Assembly (NCBI RefSeq): GCF_037042905.1
Contig: NC_087259.1
Coordinates: 24,042,501 to 24,106,500 of the forward strand
DNA: 64,000 bases
Direction: 5' to 3'
Source of the DNA: Lytechinus pictus
Taxonomy: Eukaryota > Echinodermata > Echinoidea > Temnopleuroida > Toxopneustidae
Part shown: piece after piece, positions 11,086-21,445 of the stretch
How positions within the stretch are numbered: the first letter of the stretch is position 1
Layout of the letters: the number at the start of each line of letters is the position of its first letter
Program-made: the position numbers and the translations under genes
Notes under the pieces: generated by a model
What the model saw: only the letters and a program-made list of their open reading frames with translations
Database searches by the model: none
Told to the model about the DNA's origin: nothing

Positions 11086-11148
11086 GAATTCGGCAGCCCC
11101 CATCCCCCCCCCCCCCACCCCGAGAGGGTGGCCGGGGCTGCCGAATAT
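11086..11148. repeat. Perfect-stem hairpin with C-rich loop
   Basis: ATTCGGCAGCCCC and its exact reverse complement GGGGCTGCCGAAT enclose a C-tract and CCCCGAGAGGGTGG. The stem is 13 bp. It may be the core of a small fold-back element. Confidence 0.6.
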
Positions 11149-11221
11149 ATAAATAAAAGGTTGCTCTTTTGTCTCCAAGTGGTTTCAAACGAATCAGTAA
11201 AAGTGGGTTTACAACATACAT

Positions 11222-11680
11222 GTAGGGGAGAGTGGGGTAATCCCGAACACCGTAATATCTATAGGAGAGGTGAGGTTCTGCTGTCACGGCATAATAGCCG
11301 TACACAGAATGTTGTCTGAATTCCTATGCACGGATCTGTTGACTGGTCTCTTCCGATTAAAGAATAATCGAGAAAATGCTTTTGACAGATTTTCGCTTTT
11401 TTACGTTTCCTTCATTGAAGAATGAAGAGTGGGGTAATCCCGAACGCGGGGTAATCCCGAACATCTCAATATCTCATAGGAGAGGTGAGGTTCTGCTGTC
11501 ACGATATAATAGCCGTAACACAGAATGTTGTCTGACTTCCCATGCAGGGATCTGTTGACTTGTCTCTTCCGATTAAAGAATAATCGAAAAGAATCCAAAT
11601 TACATATCTTTACTTGTTTATGTTTCCACGAATGGCGTTCGCGATTACCCTGTGGCCCGGAAGTGCGGGGTAATCCCGAA
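11222..11680. repeat. Duplicated block with GGGGTAATCCCGAA motifs
   Basis: Two copies, from about 11224 and about 11436, share GAGTGGGGTAATCCCGAAC, AGGAGAGGTGAGGTTCTGCT, CAGAATGTTGTCTGA and TCTTCCGATTAAAGAATAAT. GGGGTAATCCCGAA recurs about four times in all, once as a tight tandem pair at 11432-11462 and once near 11668. Confidence 0.75.
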
Positions 11681-11799
11681 AATCTGCGTTTTGTACTATA
11701 AATTCTAAAGGAATGCTTGATGTTGAATAAAGACGTTGTTACAGTCAATATATGGTATGTTTTTATCAAATTATGTACTAGTTTTGGAATAAGGCTCAC

Positions 11800-12450
11800 T
11801 TTGATTCTTGCTATCGCTCTGATCAGAAAGGTACGTGTTCGTCATTACCCCACTTCCCCCTAGTAGAAACATTGTTTGCCTCAATAGGGACTTCAAAATT
11901 TTCTTTAAAATAGGCAAATTCGGAAAAGGGATGGGTATTGGGTGGGGGAGGAGGCTTGGGGCCATTGAACCCTATAACAAGAATTCACAATTAAACCAAA
12001 ATGAGAGTGTGAAGAATAAAAATGAAATATGGTTTGGATCAGATTATATCGCCAGAAATTATAAATTGGTTCATGCAGCGTGAATCCCAAATTAACGTCA
12101 GTACAAGATGGTGAATAAAAGCTCATAGAGTAGTTAAAACATATCTGAAATTTTTAAAAATATTGCGAAAATCTTTATTTTGTTATGAATAACGAATATT
12201 TAATCCAACTCTAGTTTTATAGAGCGCCACATGTTTAACAACACAAAATCACTTTATCGTCTCAATTTTTCCATATCTACTTGAGATGGAAATGACATTG
12301 GCCATTGATTTGTAGCTAGGTTTGATATCTAAAGTTCACTTTTAAATGTTGCTGTACCGATAGAGCAGTCACCCAGCAACATTTTGACACATCAATAACG
12401 TATTAATGATATATACAATATATATATATATATATATACAATATATTCAA
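11800..12450. other. No gene seen
   Basis: AT-rich sequence ending in a (TA)n run at 12418-12438. No exon-like ORF was recognised. Confidence 0.4.
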
Positions 12451-13440
12451 TTTTTGTCTCGCCTGCATAGCAGAGCGAGACTATAGGCGCCCCTTTTCCG
12501 GCGGCGGCGGCGTCAACATCAAATCTTAACCTAAGGTTAAGTTTTTGAAATGACATAATAACTTAGAAAGTATATGGACCTAGTTCATGAAACTTGGACA
12601 TAAGGTTAATCAAGTATTACTGAACATCCTGCCTGAGTTTCAGGTCACATGATCAAGGTCAAAGGTCATTTAGGGTCAATGAACTTAGACCATGTTGGGA
12701 GAATTATTTTCAAAATCTTAACCGAAGGTTAAGTTTTTGAAATGACATCATAACTTAGAAAGTATATAGACCTAGTTCATGAAACTTAGGCATAAGGTTA
12801 ATCAAGTATTAGTGAACATCTTGCTCGAGTTTCAGGTCACATGACCAAGGTCAAAGGTCATTTAGGGTCAATGAACTTTGGTCAAGTTGGGGGTATTTGT
12901 TGAATTACTATCATAACTTTGAAAATTTATGGATCTAGTTCATAAAACTTGGACATAAGAGTAATCAAGTATCACTGAACATCCTGTACGAGTTTCAGGT
13001 CACATGATCATGGTGAAAGGTCATTAAAGGTCAATAAACTTTGGCCATGTTGGGGGTATTTGTTGAATTACCATCCTAACTATGAAAGTTTATGGATCTA
13101 GTTCATAAAACTTGGGATACAAGAGTAATCAAGTATCTCTGAACATCCCCTGTGAGTTTCAGGTCACAAAACCAAGGTCAATTAAGGTCAATAAACTTAG
13201 GGCATGTTGGGGTAATTGTTGAATTGCCATCATAACTTTGAAAGTTTATGGATAGAGTGAATGAAATGTGGACATGGGTGTATAGTTGACAAGTCTTAAG
13301 TCACCGTTCAAATGTCATTTATGGTCAATGAATGTGGTATTATGTCATTATATGAATGGTGTTTTTGTGAATGATTATTTTATAGTAGTTTTCAAAGTTA
13401 GCACTGCTGCTATATTAAATCGCGTAATGCAGGCGAGACT
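12451..13440. mobile_element. GTCTCGCC-ended element with internal tandem repeats
   Basis: The left end reads TTTTTGTCTCGCCTGCAT and is followed by a hairpin (GTCTCGCC...GCGAGAC); the right end has the inverse ATGCAGGCGAGAC. The interior is about five units of 165-190 bp containing TTTCAGGTCACATGA, AAGGTCAAAGGTCATTTAGG and TAGTTCATGAAACTT. AGGTCAAAGGTCA, a canonical DR1 nuclear-receptor sequence, is exact at 12656-12668 and 12848-12860 and degenerate in later units. No transposase is seen. It is related in ends and internal motif to 56049-57056. Confidence 0.75.
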
Positions 13441-13674
13441 GCCAGAGGCGTTCCACTTGTTTACTATTTACATCGCTCTTTAAATTCAACGGTAGAAAAA
13501 AGTGAAACCGCAATTTGAGACTAATACTACCTACCCAGCAGTGATCTAGAGGGTCCATACTAACTGCCTGTAGATGGCCTATGGTGCCAAACCTTTTCTG
13601 TGGTGTGGTTTGTACGAACTCGTTATATAGGGCCCCTATGAGATTTTGCTCCCGGTCTATCCCTTTCCAAATCC

Positions 13675-14318
13675 TTAAAGGGATGGTCCAGGCTGGATAT
13701 ATTTATATATCAATAAATAGAGTAAAAGTAAAGTTTCAGAGCAAAATGCTGAAAATTTGATCAAAATCGGAAAACAAATAACAAAGTTATTGAATTATAA
13801 ATATTTGCATTATTCCGGTGAAACAGTTCTATGCATGTCTTTATGAATATTGATTAGATGGGCGGATGATGTCATATCACCACTTGCAATATTGGATTTT
13901 ATTATATGAAATTAGGTTTATTCAAAAATTTTCGACCAAGAACTAAAACAATTGTATTGGCAACTGATTAAGTGCATTAGTTATTTATTGCCGCAACTTA
14001 TTTCATCATAATGGAGACACAACATTTGCACATGTATGAAAAAATGATACAATTATTTTTTCAGGTACATGAAAAATGATAAATTATGTTTTTATACACA
14101 TAAGAAAAAAGGAAAGTGGGGATATGGCATCATCAGTCCACCTAATGAATATTCATGAAGATGAGCATATAACTTTTTTCACAAAATACTGATAAACTTC
14201 GAAATTCAATAACTTTGTTATTTGTTATCCGATTTTGATGAAATTTTCAGCATTTTGCTCTGTGGGTTTTACTCTATTTATTGATATATAAATATTTTCA
14301 GCCCCTACCATCCCCTAA
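13675..14318. mobile_element. TTAA MITE, family B, copy 1
   Basis: Starts TTAAAGGGATGGTCCAGGCT; the right end CCCCTACCATCCCCTAA is its inverse, with the outer TTAA mutated to CTAA. Inverted repeats extend about 120 bp (AGCAAAATGCTGAAAATTTG, AACAAATAACAAAGTTATTG). Internal ATGATGTCAT and GGCATCATC motifs mirror each other. Confidence 0.8.
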
Positions 14319-14340
14319 ACCACTATCTCATTCCCCCATT

Positions 14341-15225
14341 CAAGGGTGTAGGCTGGTTTGAGAATTGGGGAGGTGGAACCAAAGTTTGGAAAATCAGAAG
14401 AAGGAGTACAAATTTCGTTTCGCTTGCCAGTTTCGGAACTCCTCTGCCTCACCGGGAGGGTGCACATGCACCCAGTGCACCCTCAGTCAGCCTTTATGCC
14501 CTTGCCACTACGTCTTATCACTTCCGTCTCCTTATTCATATCTCTGCCCCAGCCTTCTCGATCTATTTATTCATGTGATTGCCTACATACATGTATATCT
14601 TTGAAAAAGGACAGTCTTTCTGATGTTATATTTTATTTCTGTGATTCTTATTTCTGCATTCATCCTTGATATTGCAGTTTTCAACAATGTTTTGTTTTGT
14701 ATGATCATTTTTGGTATATGACCTCATTCTCATAAGTTTTTTTTTAAGTTGTTCCATTTGGCGTCTATATCTCTCCCCTCTCAGGTTTATCCATTCTTTT
14801 GACATGCTAAAACTTGCCATTTCGCCCTTTTCACTGACAAAGGCTACACACCTCACCATACCTTTACGTCTTCACAATCACTTTCACAATCCCTTTAGTG
14901 TTGACAACCCAATTCATCACGTGATACAGTACAAGATCGAATTTCAATGACGACCGCTTACAAGGTATACATACAGTGAGGACAGCTGTTAGCTTTCTAC
15001 TTGATGAATTTCAGTTTGCGATGAACACACAGTTGTCAGAATCTGGTCCAACAACATATTTCATTCCTTTTCTTGTTGATATATCTTTGTGCTATTCAGC
15101 AGTGTGCAAACTTAAGGCCCGCTCTTGAACATGTTGAAGAATGTCATTATTGTAACAGTTTAGCCAGACGGATTTCGTTCTTTTGTATTATTGTTTTTTT
15201 TTGCTGTCGGCTATTTTTGTTTAAG
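14341..15225. other. No gene seen; one repeat end
   Basis: CAAGGGTGTAGGCTGG at 14341, with a GTGCACATGCACCCAGTGCA segment nearby, matches in inverted orientation the end of a segment at 41940-41975, so it is probably a repeat border. The remainder shows no exon-like coding. Confidence 0.4.
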
Positions 15226-16065
15226 TTTCAACATTTATCATCTCCTACATTATAGGTCTATATAGTTTTATTCTGTAGAATGGTCAACACTTCCATCATC
15301 ATCTTCGACATCTTACTCGTCTTCATTATCAGCAAAGTTGGTGAATATAATCATCATCACCATCATCGTCGTCATCATTATCAGCACCATCATCGCCACC
15401 CCCATCATCACATCATCATCATCACCGTTATCACCACCACCAACATCATCACCGTCATTATCATCATCATCCCCATCATTATCATCGTCATAATCATCAC
15501 TACTACCATCATCATCATCTCCCAGTTGTCCCCTTCTTCGTCGTTCTCTACCTCTTTTGTATAATTATTTTTTTTGCTGTCAGCTTTTTTTTTTAAGTTT
15601 CAACATTTATCATCTCCTACATTATTGGTCTATATAGTTTTATTCTGTAGAATTGTCAACACTTCCTTCACCATCTTCGACATCTTAATCGTCTTCATTA
15701 TCAGCAAAGTTGGTGAATATAATCATCACCATCATCGTCGTCATCATAATCATCCCCATCATCATCATCATTTGTCATCACCATCACCACCATCATTATC
15801 ATCATCATTTGATCAGCATCATCACCATCATCATCACCACCATCATTATCAGCACCATCATCGCCTCCCCCATCATCACATCATCATCATCACATCATCA
15901 TCATCACCATCATCACCGTTATCATCACCACCAACATCATCACCACCATCATTATCGTCATCATCCCCATCATTATCATCGTCATAATCATCACTACTAC
16001 CATCATCATCATCTCCCAGTTGTCCCCTTCTTCATCTTTCTCTACCTCCTCCATTTTTTTCACCA
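15226..16065 (+). repeat. Duplicated block with ATC/CAT triplet microsatellites
   Basis: The block TTCAACATTTATCATCTCCT ... TCAGCAAAGTTGGTGAATAT occurs at 15226 and again at 15597, each followed by long (CAT)n/(CAC)n tracts and then CATCTCCCAGTTGTCCCCTT (15515, 16008). The second copy has a longer triplet tract. His/Ser-rich ORFs here reflect the triplets and are not accepted as genes. Confidence 0.85.
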
Positions 16066-16914
16066 CCAGACAGTCACCACAACCACCTTCTTCTTCTCCC
16101 CCTTCATTTTCTTTCGAAAGAGTAATTCCACAATGTCGTCATCGTCGTCACCGTATCGAACCTGAAACACAAGTTTCTGCTTTTTTATATTTCCTCTTAA
16201 CCTTTAGCTGTTGAAATGCACAAAGCGTTTCCATGATCCGTGACTAAATGAGAATTATTTCAGATAGCTCAGATAATGTTACATTATACCATTTATTGAG
16301 AAGTTGACGGGCATGATTACTCATGATCATAATTGAATAAGTGTCGGCTCTCACGACATTCTATTCGTATTGGTTTGTAGTTCACGATTCTAAATTGATT
16401 TGAGCAGATAATGTTACAATTACTTAATAAATATTAGAAGAATTTTCAAACACTTGGTAACAATATCCTTTTTATCCTTTGTGTAACAAAATCCATGGTA
16501 GTTAACCCGATGCAACCCAAATATGCTTACGATTGAATAATAAGAAGGGTATATCTTAACTTTTTAGAGTTGCGGTTGCAACTATAACTGCTTATCCTAC
16601 CCATAATTCATCCTAATATAGGTCATTGACGAAATTCGGCGAAATTGATATAAATTGTACGAAAATAATATGCGCCAGAATGTACATTGCATGTGTTCAG
16701 TGATAACTCATTAATTATTTTCAATCATGGTAATTTTTATCATTATGCTGCATTAATAAAAGGGTACACGGGTGGGGATAAATACCGCTCTTTCCTCTCC
16801 CCCTCCCTCCCCTCTTTCTCTTGCTCTCATGCACGTCCACCCACACACCCTGAGACGCTCACTGACACACACATACGCACACACACCGTTACCGCACACA
16901 TAATTGTCACTATT
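16066..16914. other. No gene seen; CT- and CA-rich near the right end
   Basis: AT-rich, then CT-rich (16790-16820) and CA-rich (16835-16900) low-complexity sequence. Confidence 0.4.
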
Positions 16915-17294
16915 ACCGTGTTTACACGCTGCATCAGCTAGCGTTGCAGACTCGCTTTTTCTATGCGTGTAAATGCGATTAACTTGCACCGGCTCGCGAT
17001 GCATGCAGACATAGCCATTTTGCTCCGCCAATATAATAGGATCAGAACCACAAGCCAGTGCAGACACGGCAATTTTTCTTCGTGTAAACACAAAGCCGAG
17101 TCTGCTTCAGCAATTAGCGCGCGTTTCATGATGTGAATTTAATCAAAATTAATGATCGGGGTTATTGCCGCGCGAGTCGATTCTGCACCGCGAGCTGGGG
17201 CAGCGTGTAAACGCGACGCAAGATAATCCGCGAGCCGAGTCTGAACCGGCTCTCAGGTCTGCACCGCGAGCCGATGCAGCGTGTAAACAAGGTA
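16915..17294. mobile_element. Fold-back MITE with ACC(G/T)TGTTTACACGC ends
   Basis: The left ACCGTGTTTACACGCTGCAT and the reverse complement of the right end, ACCTTGTTTACACGCTGCAT, form inverted repeats that continue through GCGTTGCAGAC / GCGGTGCAGAC. The interior repeats the GCACCG(C/G)GAGC and GTGTAAA motifs in both orientations. No coding function is seen. Confidence 0.75.
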
Positions 17295-18564
17295 TCTAAA
17301 TTAATCGACCTCTTCCGCATTTCTTCAACAGCCACCAACATTAAGATCACTAAAGCTAACCAAAACTGACCAACTGAGCAACCAAAATCGATCGATGCCC
17401 CTATTCAAACACACTTACGTGTCCACTCTTCTCGCTCGTATCTCCTTTTCAAATAAGGTTGGCCTATGACGATAATACGAAAAACAAGTGTTGAACGAAT
17501 TTGCTGAATTTTTCACGCATCAATGAGAAAATTAAATAATATGTAAAGGGAGAAATTGAACCCTATAATGCTGGAAAATTGTAAAAAGGTGTATAAAGTT
17601 TTTAAGTGTCCTATTCCATTTTCATATCTATATCGTATTGACTTCATTCTATTTTTTCTATATTTGCTTCTCCTAACTGCTAAAATATTTTATTCATAGA
17701 ATACCAAGTAATTGCTTAAAATTGTTTTCAAGGGAAGTAAAATAAAGAGATACAAATAGTCATCATCAGCGGTGATATGGATCTCATGCTTAGAAGTTGA
17801 TCTTAAGGCTGATTTACGATCGATCATAAACAATCAGTGCAATCAATCTTCGAGAAATTAGCCTCACTATCAATTTCTATAAGCGTTATGTTAGGGGCAA
17901 AATTTACTCATGAGGTATATAATTTTGGAACCGTGTAACGCACATGTTGGGGCAGGCAGACCGAGGTTTTTGTACTTTTCCAATCGTAATGTTCGAGTAC
18001 AAAAGCGATCTTTTAGTAGCCTGTTTCATGAAATTAATGACTGTATGATCCTTTTCATTTGACAAAATAACCCCTGTTTTAAACTTAATTCGATACGTTT
18101 ACATCTAAGGTAGATCTGGCATATGCTGGCATACTGGTGCATTGAGTCATGAAGACGATGAAAGTGCCAGTGGTCGGTCAATATACCTAACCTAATATGA
18201 CCAGTCATAAAGAAAATGATATCATAGAAAAAGAAATAAAGACTTGATCACGTGTCCGCTCTCGGCTAATCATAATTATCATGATTAGGATCTGCTTCAT
18301 TTTGAATAATGCCTCATAGTTGTAATTCATTACTTTGATTTTAAACCATTTCATGCCTATTAATAGCTCATCCAACTGTGTCATTTCTGTCATTTTCTAT
18401 ATTTGACATAGACTGCTGGGGATATTATGACAAAATCATACCCCCATGCGTGAGGAATGATTAAGGGGGCGATATTGACCCCCTTCCCACCTGAGCGTCA
18501 GGACCGTCACGTACATCTTGACATTGATTAGGCATGGATCTGTCAGGTTGATTAAATAGATCTA
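17295..18564. other. No gene seen
   Basis: AT-rich sequence without exon-like ORFs or recognised repeats. Confidence 0.4.
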
Positions 18565-18817
18565 CAATCTAAAAAAATATAGGGTAAAAATGCTCCATGA
18601 TGGTAATTATGTGTCCAACCAACATTGGGCATTTCTTTTGGGTATTTTTATTTATCCAGTGTGATGAAAATTTTGCCCACTCTAAAGTAATTGCTGCTTA
18701 TTTTTTACCTTACTGGACAATTATGCTTCCCGCATTGGGAAAAATACTGCCCCAAATCGGTTGGACACATAATTACCCCCGTGCTGTTTAAATTTTTACC
18801 CACTATTTTTTACAGTG
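18565..18817. mobile_element. TA-flanked fold-back MITE (CACTGTAAAAA type)
   Basis: TA dinucleotides (18563-18564 and 18818-18819) border inverted ends CAATCTAAAAAAATATAGGG and, in reverse complement from the right, CACTGTAAAAAATAGTGGG. Both arms continue to GGTAATTATGTGTCCAACC. The TA duplication suits a Tc1/mariner-type non-autonomous element. Confidence 0.75.
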
Positions 18818-19760
18818 TACTTGATTCTTCATTTCAGCAGATGTGTAGTAATTAATTTAATTGGATGTGCCTGCGCCTATGAATGTTTTAAACAGAAATA
18901 TAATGCTGTGGATCATCATCATCATCATGTTTACCCAAAGTATTCGAATAATCCGCTATTCCATTAAACAGGTGAAATAATCCGACTAATCACCCCCCAA
19001 AACAAATACATTCACTTCGTCTGGAGACGGCCGAATTATTAATTAGCCATATCATCAAGGAAACAAGAACAATGAGAGTGAAACCCTGCTTGGATACCGG
19101 CACTCAACTGAAAAATCCCTCATATGAAATAATTTCTTCCAAACATCTAAACTGCTTTGGTATGTTTAGCTGGAGTGTTTCGCTTTCAGTCATATCTCTC
19201 TTAATTCAAGTTGGACATCAACAACCTACTCCATCTATTGGATTGTCAGTTTTTCTTATCAAGGTATACCAACATTAGAACGTGGTGTCTGCATTTTTTA
19301 CTTAGAAAATGCTACGTCATCCCATACTCATCATCAGCGTAAATGGTATTGGATAAAACCGATATCGATTTTCGTGCCATCCATTTAGAAATCCAATCAA
19401 CGAGGTAAAATATTAAAAAGAAAGAAAAAGGTTGGGATTTTACAAATTGGGCTTTTTTACCAAAGTCATTCATGTGAGATCCTGAAAAGATATTCCAAAT
19501 TTTCTCTGTTTTGCAATTTGTTTTTGTGGGGGTTATTTTTACAGATTTTTTTACTTTGTTTGAACAACGGACACTGAGAACATTCATGATGAGTCCCTTA
19601 ATTAACTGACGTTGACGTGAAGGATACACTCCCAAACTGCCATAACCCTCACATGAAGCAAATTCTCATTTCATTTTGAAAAATAAAATGTTGGTAAATC
19701 GGCGGCGTGTCTAAGCACACAAATAGTTTTCATCCGACATAGTACGGCTGTATATAGTCA
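18818..19760. other. No gene seen
   Basis: AT-rich; a short (ATC)n run at 18913. No supported exon. Confidence 0.4.
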
Positions 19761-19768
19761 CACCAACG

Positions 19769-19953
19769 CAGGGGCGGATCCAGGATTTTCCAAGGGGGGG
19801 GGGCACATTTTCCTGATGAAAATTTGACAAGCAAAAAAAAGTTTTTCACCTAAATCTGAAGGTCATTTCGTCCGCGAAAAATTTGACAAGCAAAAAAAGA
19901 AAGTTTCTCACACTTGGGTTATCCCTCCCCCCCCCCCCCCGGATCCGCCACTG
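19769..19953. mobile_element. hAT-type MITE with exact 8-bp target duplication
   Basis: CACCAACG occurs at 19761-19768 and 19954-19961, directly bordering an element that starts CAGGGGCGGATCCAGG and ends GGATCCGCCACTG. The ends are inverted (CAG(G/T)GGCGGATCC), and an 8-bp duplication is the hAT signature. Just inside are a G tract and a C tract; the interior has two GAAAATTTGACAAGCAAAAA-like units. 185 bp, non-coding. Confidence 0.85.
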
Positions 19954-20104
19954 CACCAACGAAACCGACTCCAGACCGATCAAAGCATTTTCCTTGCATT
20001 TACATTAATTATCAATATCAATACGTGCACATATTGGTACCAGTTATGCCTATAACATTTTCACTTTTTATAATGTGATATAAAAAGAAAACATTGCTTT
20101 GACC

Positions 20105-20170
20105 AGGGGTATGGTGCCGTGATCGGTATTCGAATCCCGAGTTTTCATGCGTCTAACACTCGGCCACGCC
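20105..20170 (-). mobile_element. tRNA-like head of a SINE (fragment)
   Basis: On the minus strand GGCGTGGCCGAGTGTTAGAC resembles a pol III A box, and CGGGATTCGAATACCGA a B box/T arm. Stem pairing is imperfect and no tRNA fold is complete, so a tRNA-derived repeat or pseudogene fits better than a working tRNA. Confidence 0.45.
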
Positions 20171-20344
20171 TAACTCCGGTATGTTTGAAATCGGTTTCAT
20201 TTGTGTGAATGTAACAATGAACTTACGGAATCGTGCTCCTTCAAATCAAAGAATTGATTCCCGGGGGAAAAGCCCTAAACTCGCACCCCTTAAAATTTGG
20301 TCCTTGCCTTTTTCGATTGTTCATGAGTTCAATCGCTTTTATCT

Positions 20345-20478
20345 TAGGTACGTGGATTTGATTCCTACCCATGGCGTGTTTTCCTTCAGCAAAAACTCAA
20401 CCCACATTGTGCTGCACGCAACCTAGGAAATGTGAATGGGTACCCCGTAGGAAGAAATTCCTCAAATGCTTGAGCGCA
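20345..20478 (+). mobile_element. SINE body fragment
   Basis: GATTCCTACCCATGGCGTGT, then CTTCAGCAAAAACTCAACCC and GTAGGAAGAAATTCCTCAAA, matches the body and tail of the SINE at 26318-26550. It stops where the next fold-back element begins. Confidence 0.6.
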
Positions 20479-21154
20479 GCCCAATTCACATATAGACACG
20501 AATCCTCACGGATCAACACGGCAATGCCGGCATGATCCGGGGAGGTCCGGGATCGTTCTGCCCCGGATAGAGCGTCGACGAGCGTTGACGACAGCACACA
20601 CGGCATCTTCACAAGGATCTCAGTACACGGACCATGGCGATAGAGCACGTCGTCTACACGGATCATCTGGTCGTCAACACGGATCTGATCCGGGGTGGTC
20701 CGGGGAGAGATCCGTGTTGGTGCCTTGGGCATCCTTGGAGGTCCGTGGTGGTCTGTGTTGGTCCTTGAACGTCCGGGAGGCCAACACGGCAGTTTTTGGC
20801 TGTCAAAAACATCCGGCGTCATCCGTGGACTGCCCGGTAGACAAGCAATCCGGGATGGTACGTGTAGCTGACGTGTTGGTCCGTGTAGCTGACGTGTTGG
20901 TCCGTGTTACTGACGTGTAGGTCCGTGTTGCTGACGTGTAGGTCCGTGTTGCTGACGTGTTGGTCCGTGTTAACGACCAGATGATCCGTGTAGACGACGT
21001 CCTCTGTCGGCATGGTCCGTGTAGATCCTTGTGAAGATGCCGTGTGTGCTATCATCAACGCTCGTCGACGCTTAATCCGGGGCAAAACGATCCCGGACAT
21101 TCCCGGATCATGCCGGCATTGCCGTGTTGATCCGTGTCTATATGTGACTGGGGC
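20479..21154. mobile_element. Fold-back element with tandem GTCCGTGT core
   Basis: The left GCCCAATTCACATATAGACA and the right end (reverse complement GCCCCAGTCACATATAGACA) begin long inverted arms that continue through GGATCAACACGGCAATGCCG and GGCATGATCCGG. The centre (20878-20970) is a tandem of about 20 bp, GT(A/T)GGTCCGTGTTGCTGACGT. GC-rich relative to flanks and without a transposase. ORFs on both strands are by-products of the symmetry. Confidence 0.8.
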
Positions 21155-21299
21155 TTTAGATTTAAACACTTGTTTAAACTGTTTAAACAATTACTGTAAA
21201 GTTCATATAGTAAACAGCGTTGTATAATTTTTTTACTGTGTATGGGAGTGAAATATCGAATGTTTTACACCTTAAGTCGCTTTTTGTTGGTTTGTTTGT

Positions 21300-21445
21300 T
21301 TTAGTATTACTGTTATCATTATTATTATGATTATCATGATTATTATTATTATCAGTAGTATAGTAGTAGTAGTAGTATAGTAGTAGTAGTAGTAGTAGTA
21401 GTATTACTGCTATTATAATCATTATTATTATTATCATCATTATCA
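21300..21445. repeat. TAG/TTA triplet microsatellite
   Basis: Runs of TTATTA, TAGTAG and ATCATT triplets. Translated Tyr/Leu/Asn/Ile runs are artefacts. Confidence 0.85.

Noticed and set aside
15280-16165. His/Ser-rich ORFs up to 151 codons
   Set aside because: Products of CAT/ATC triplet microsatellites; composition changes with frame as expected for simple repeats.
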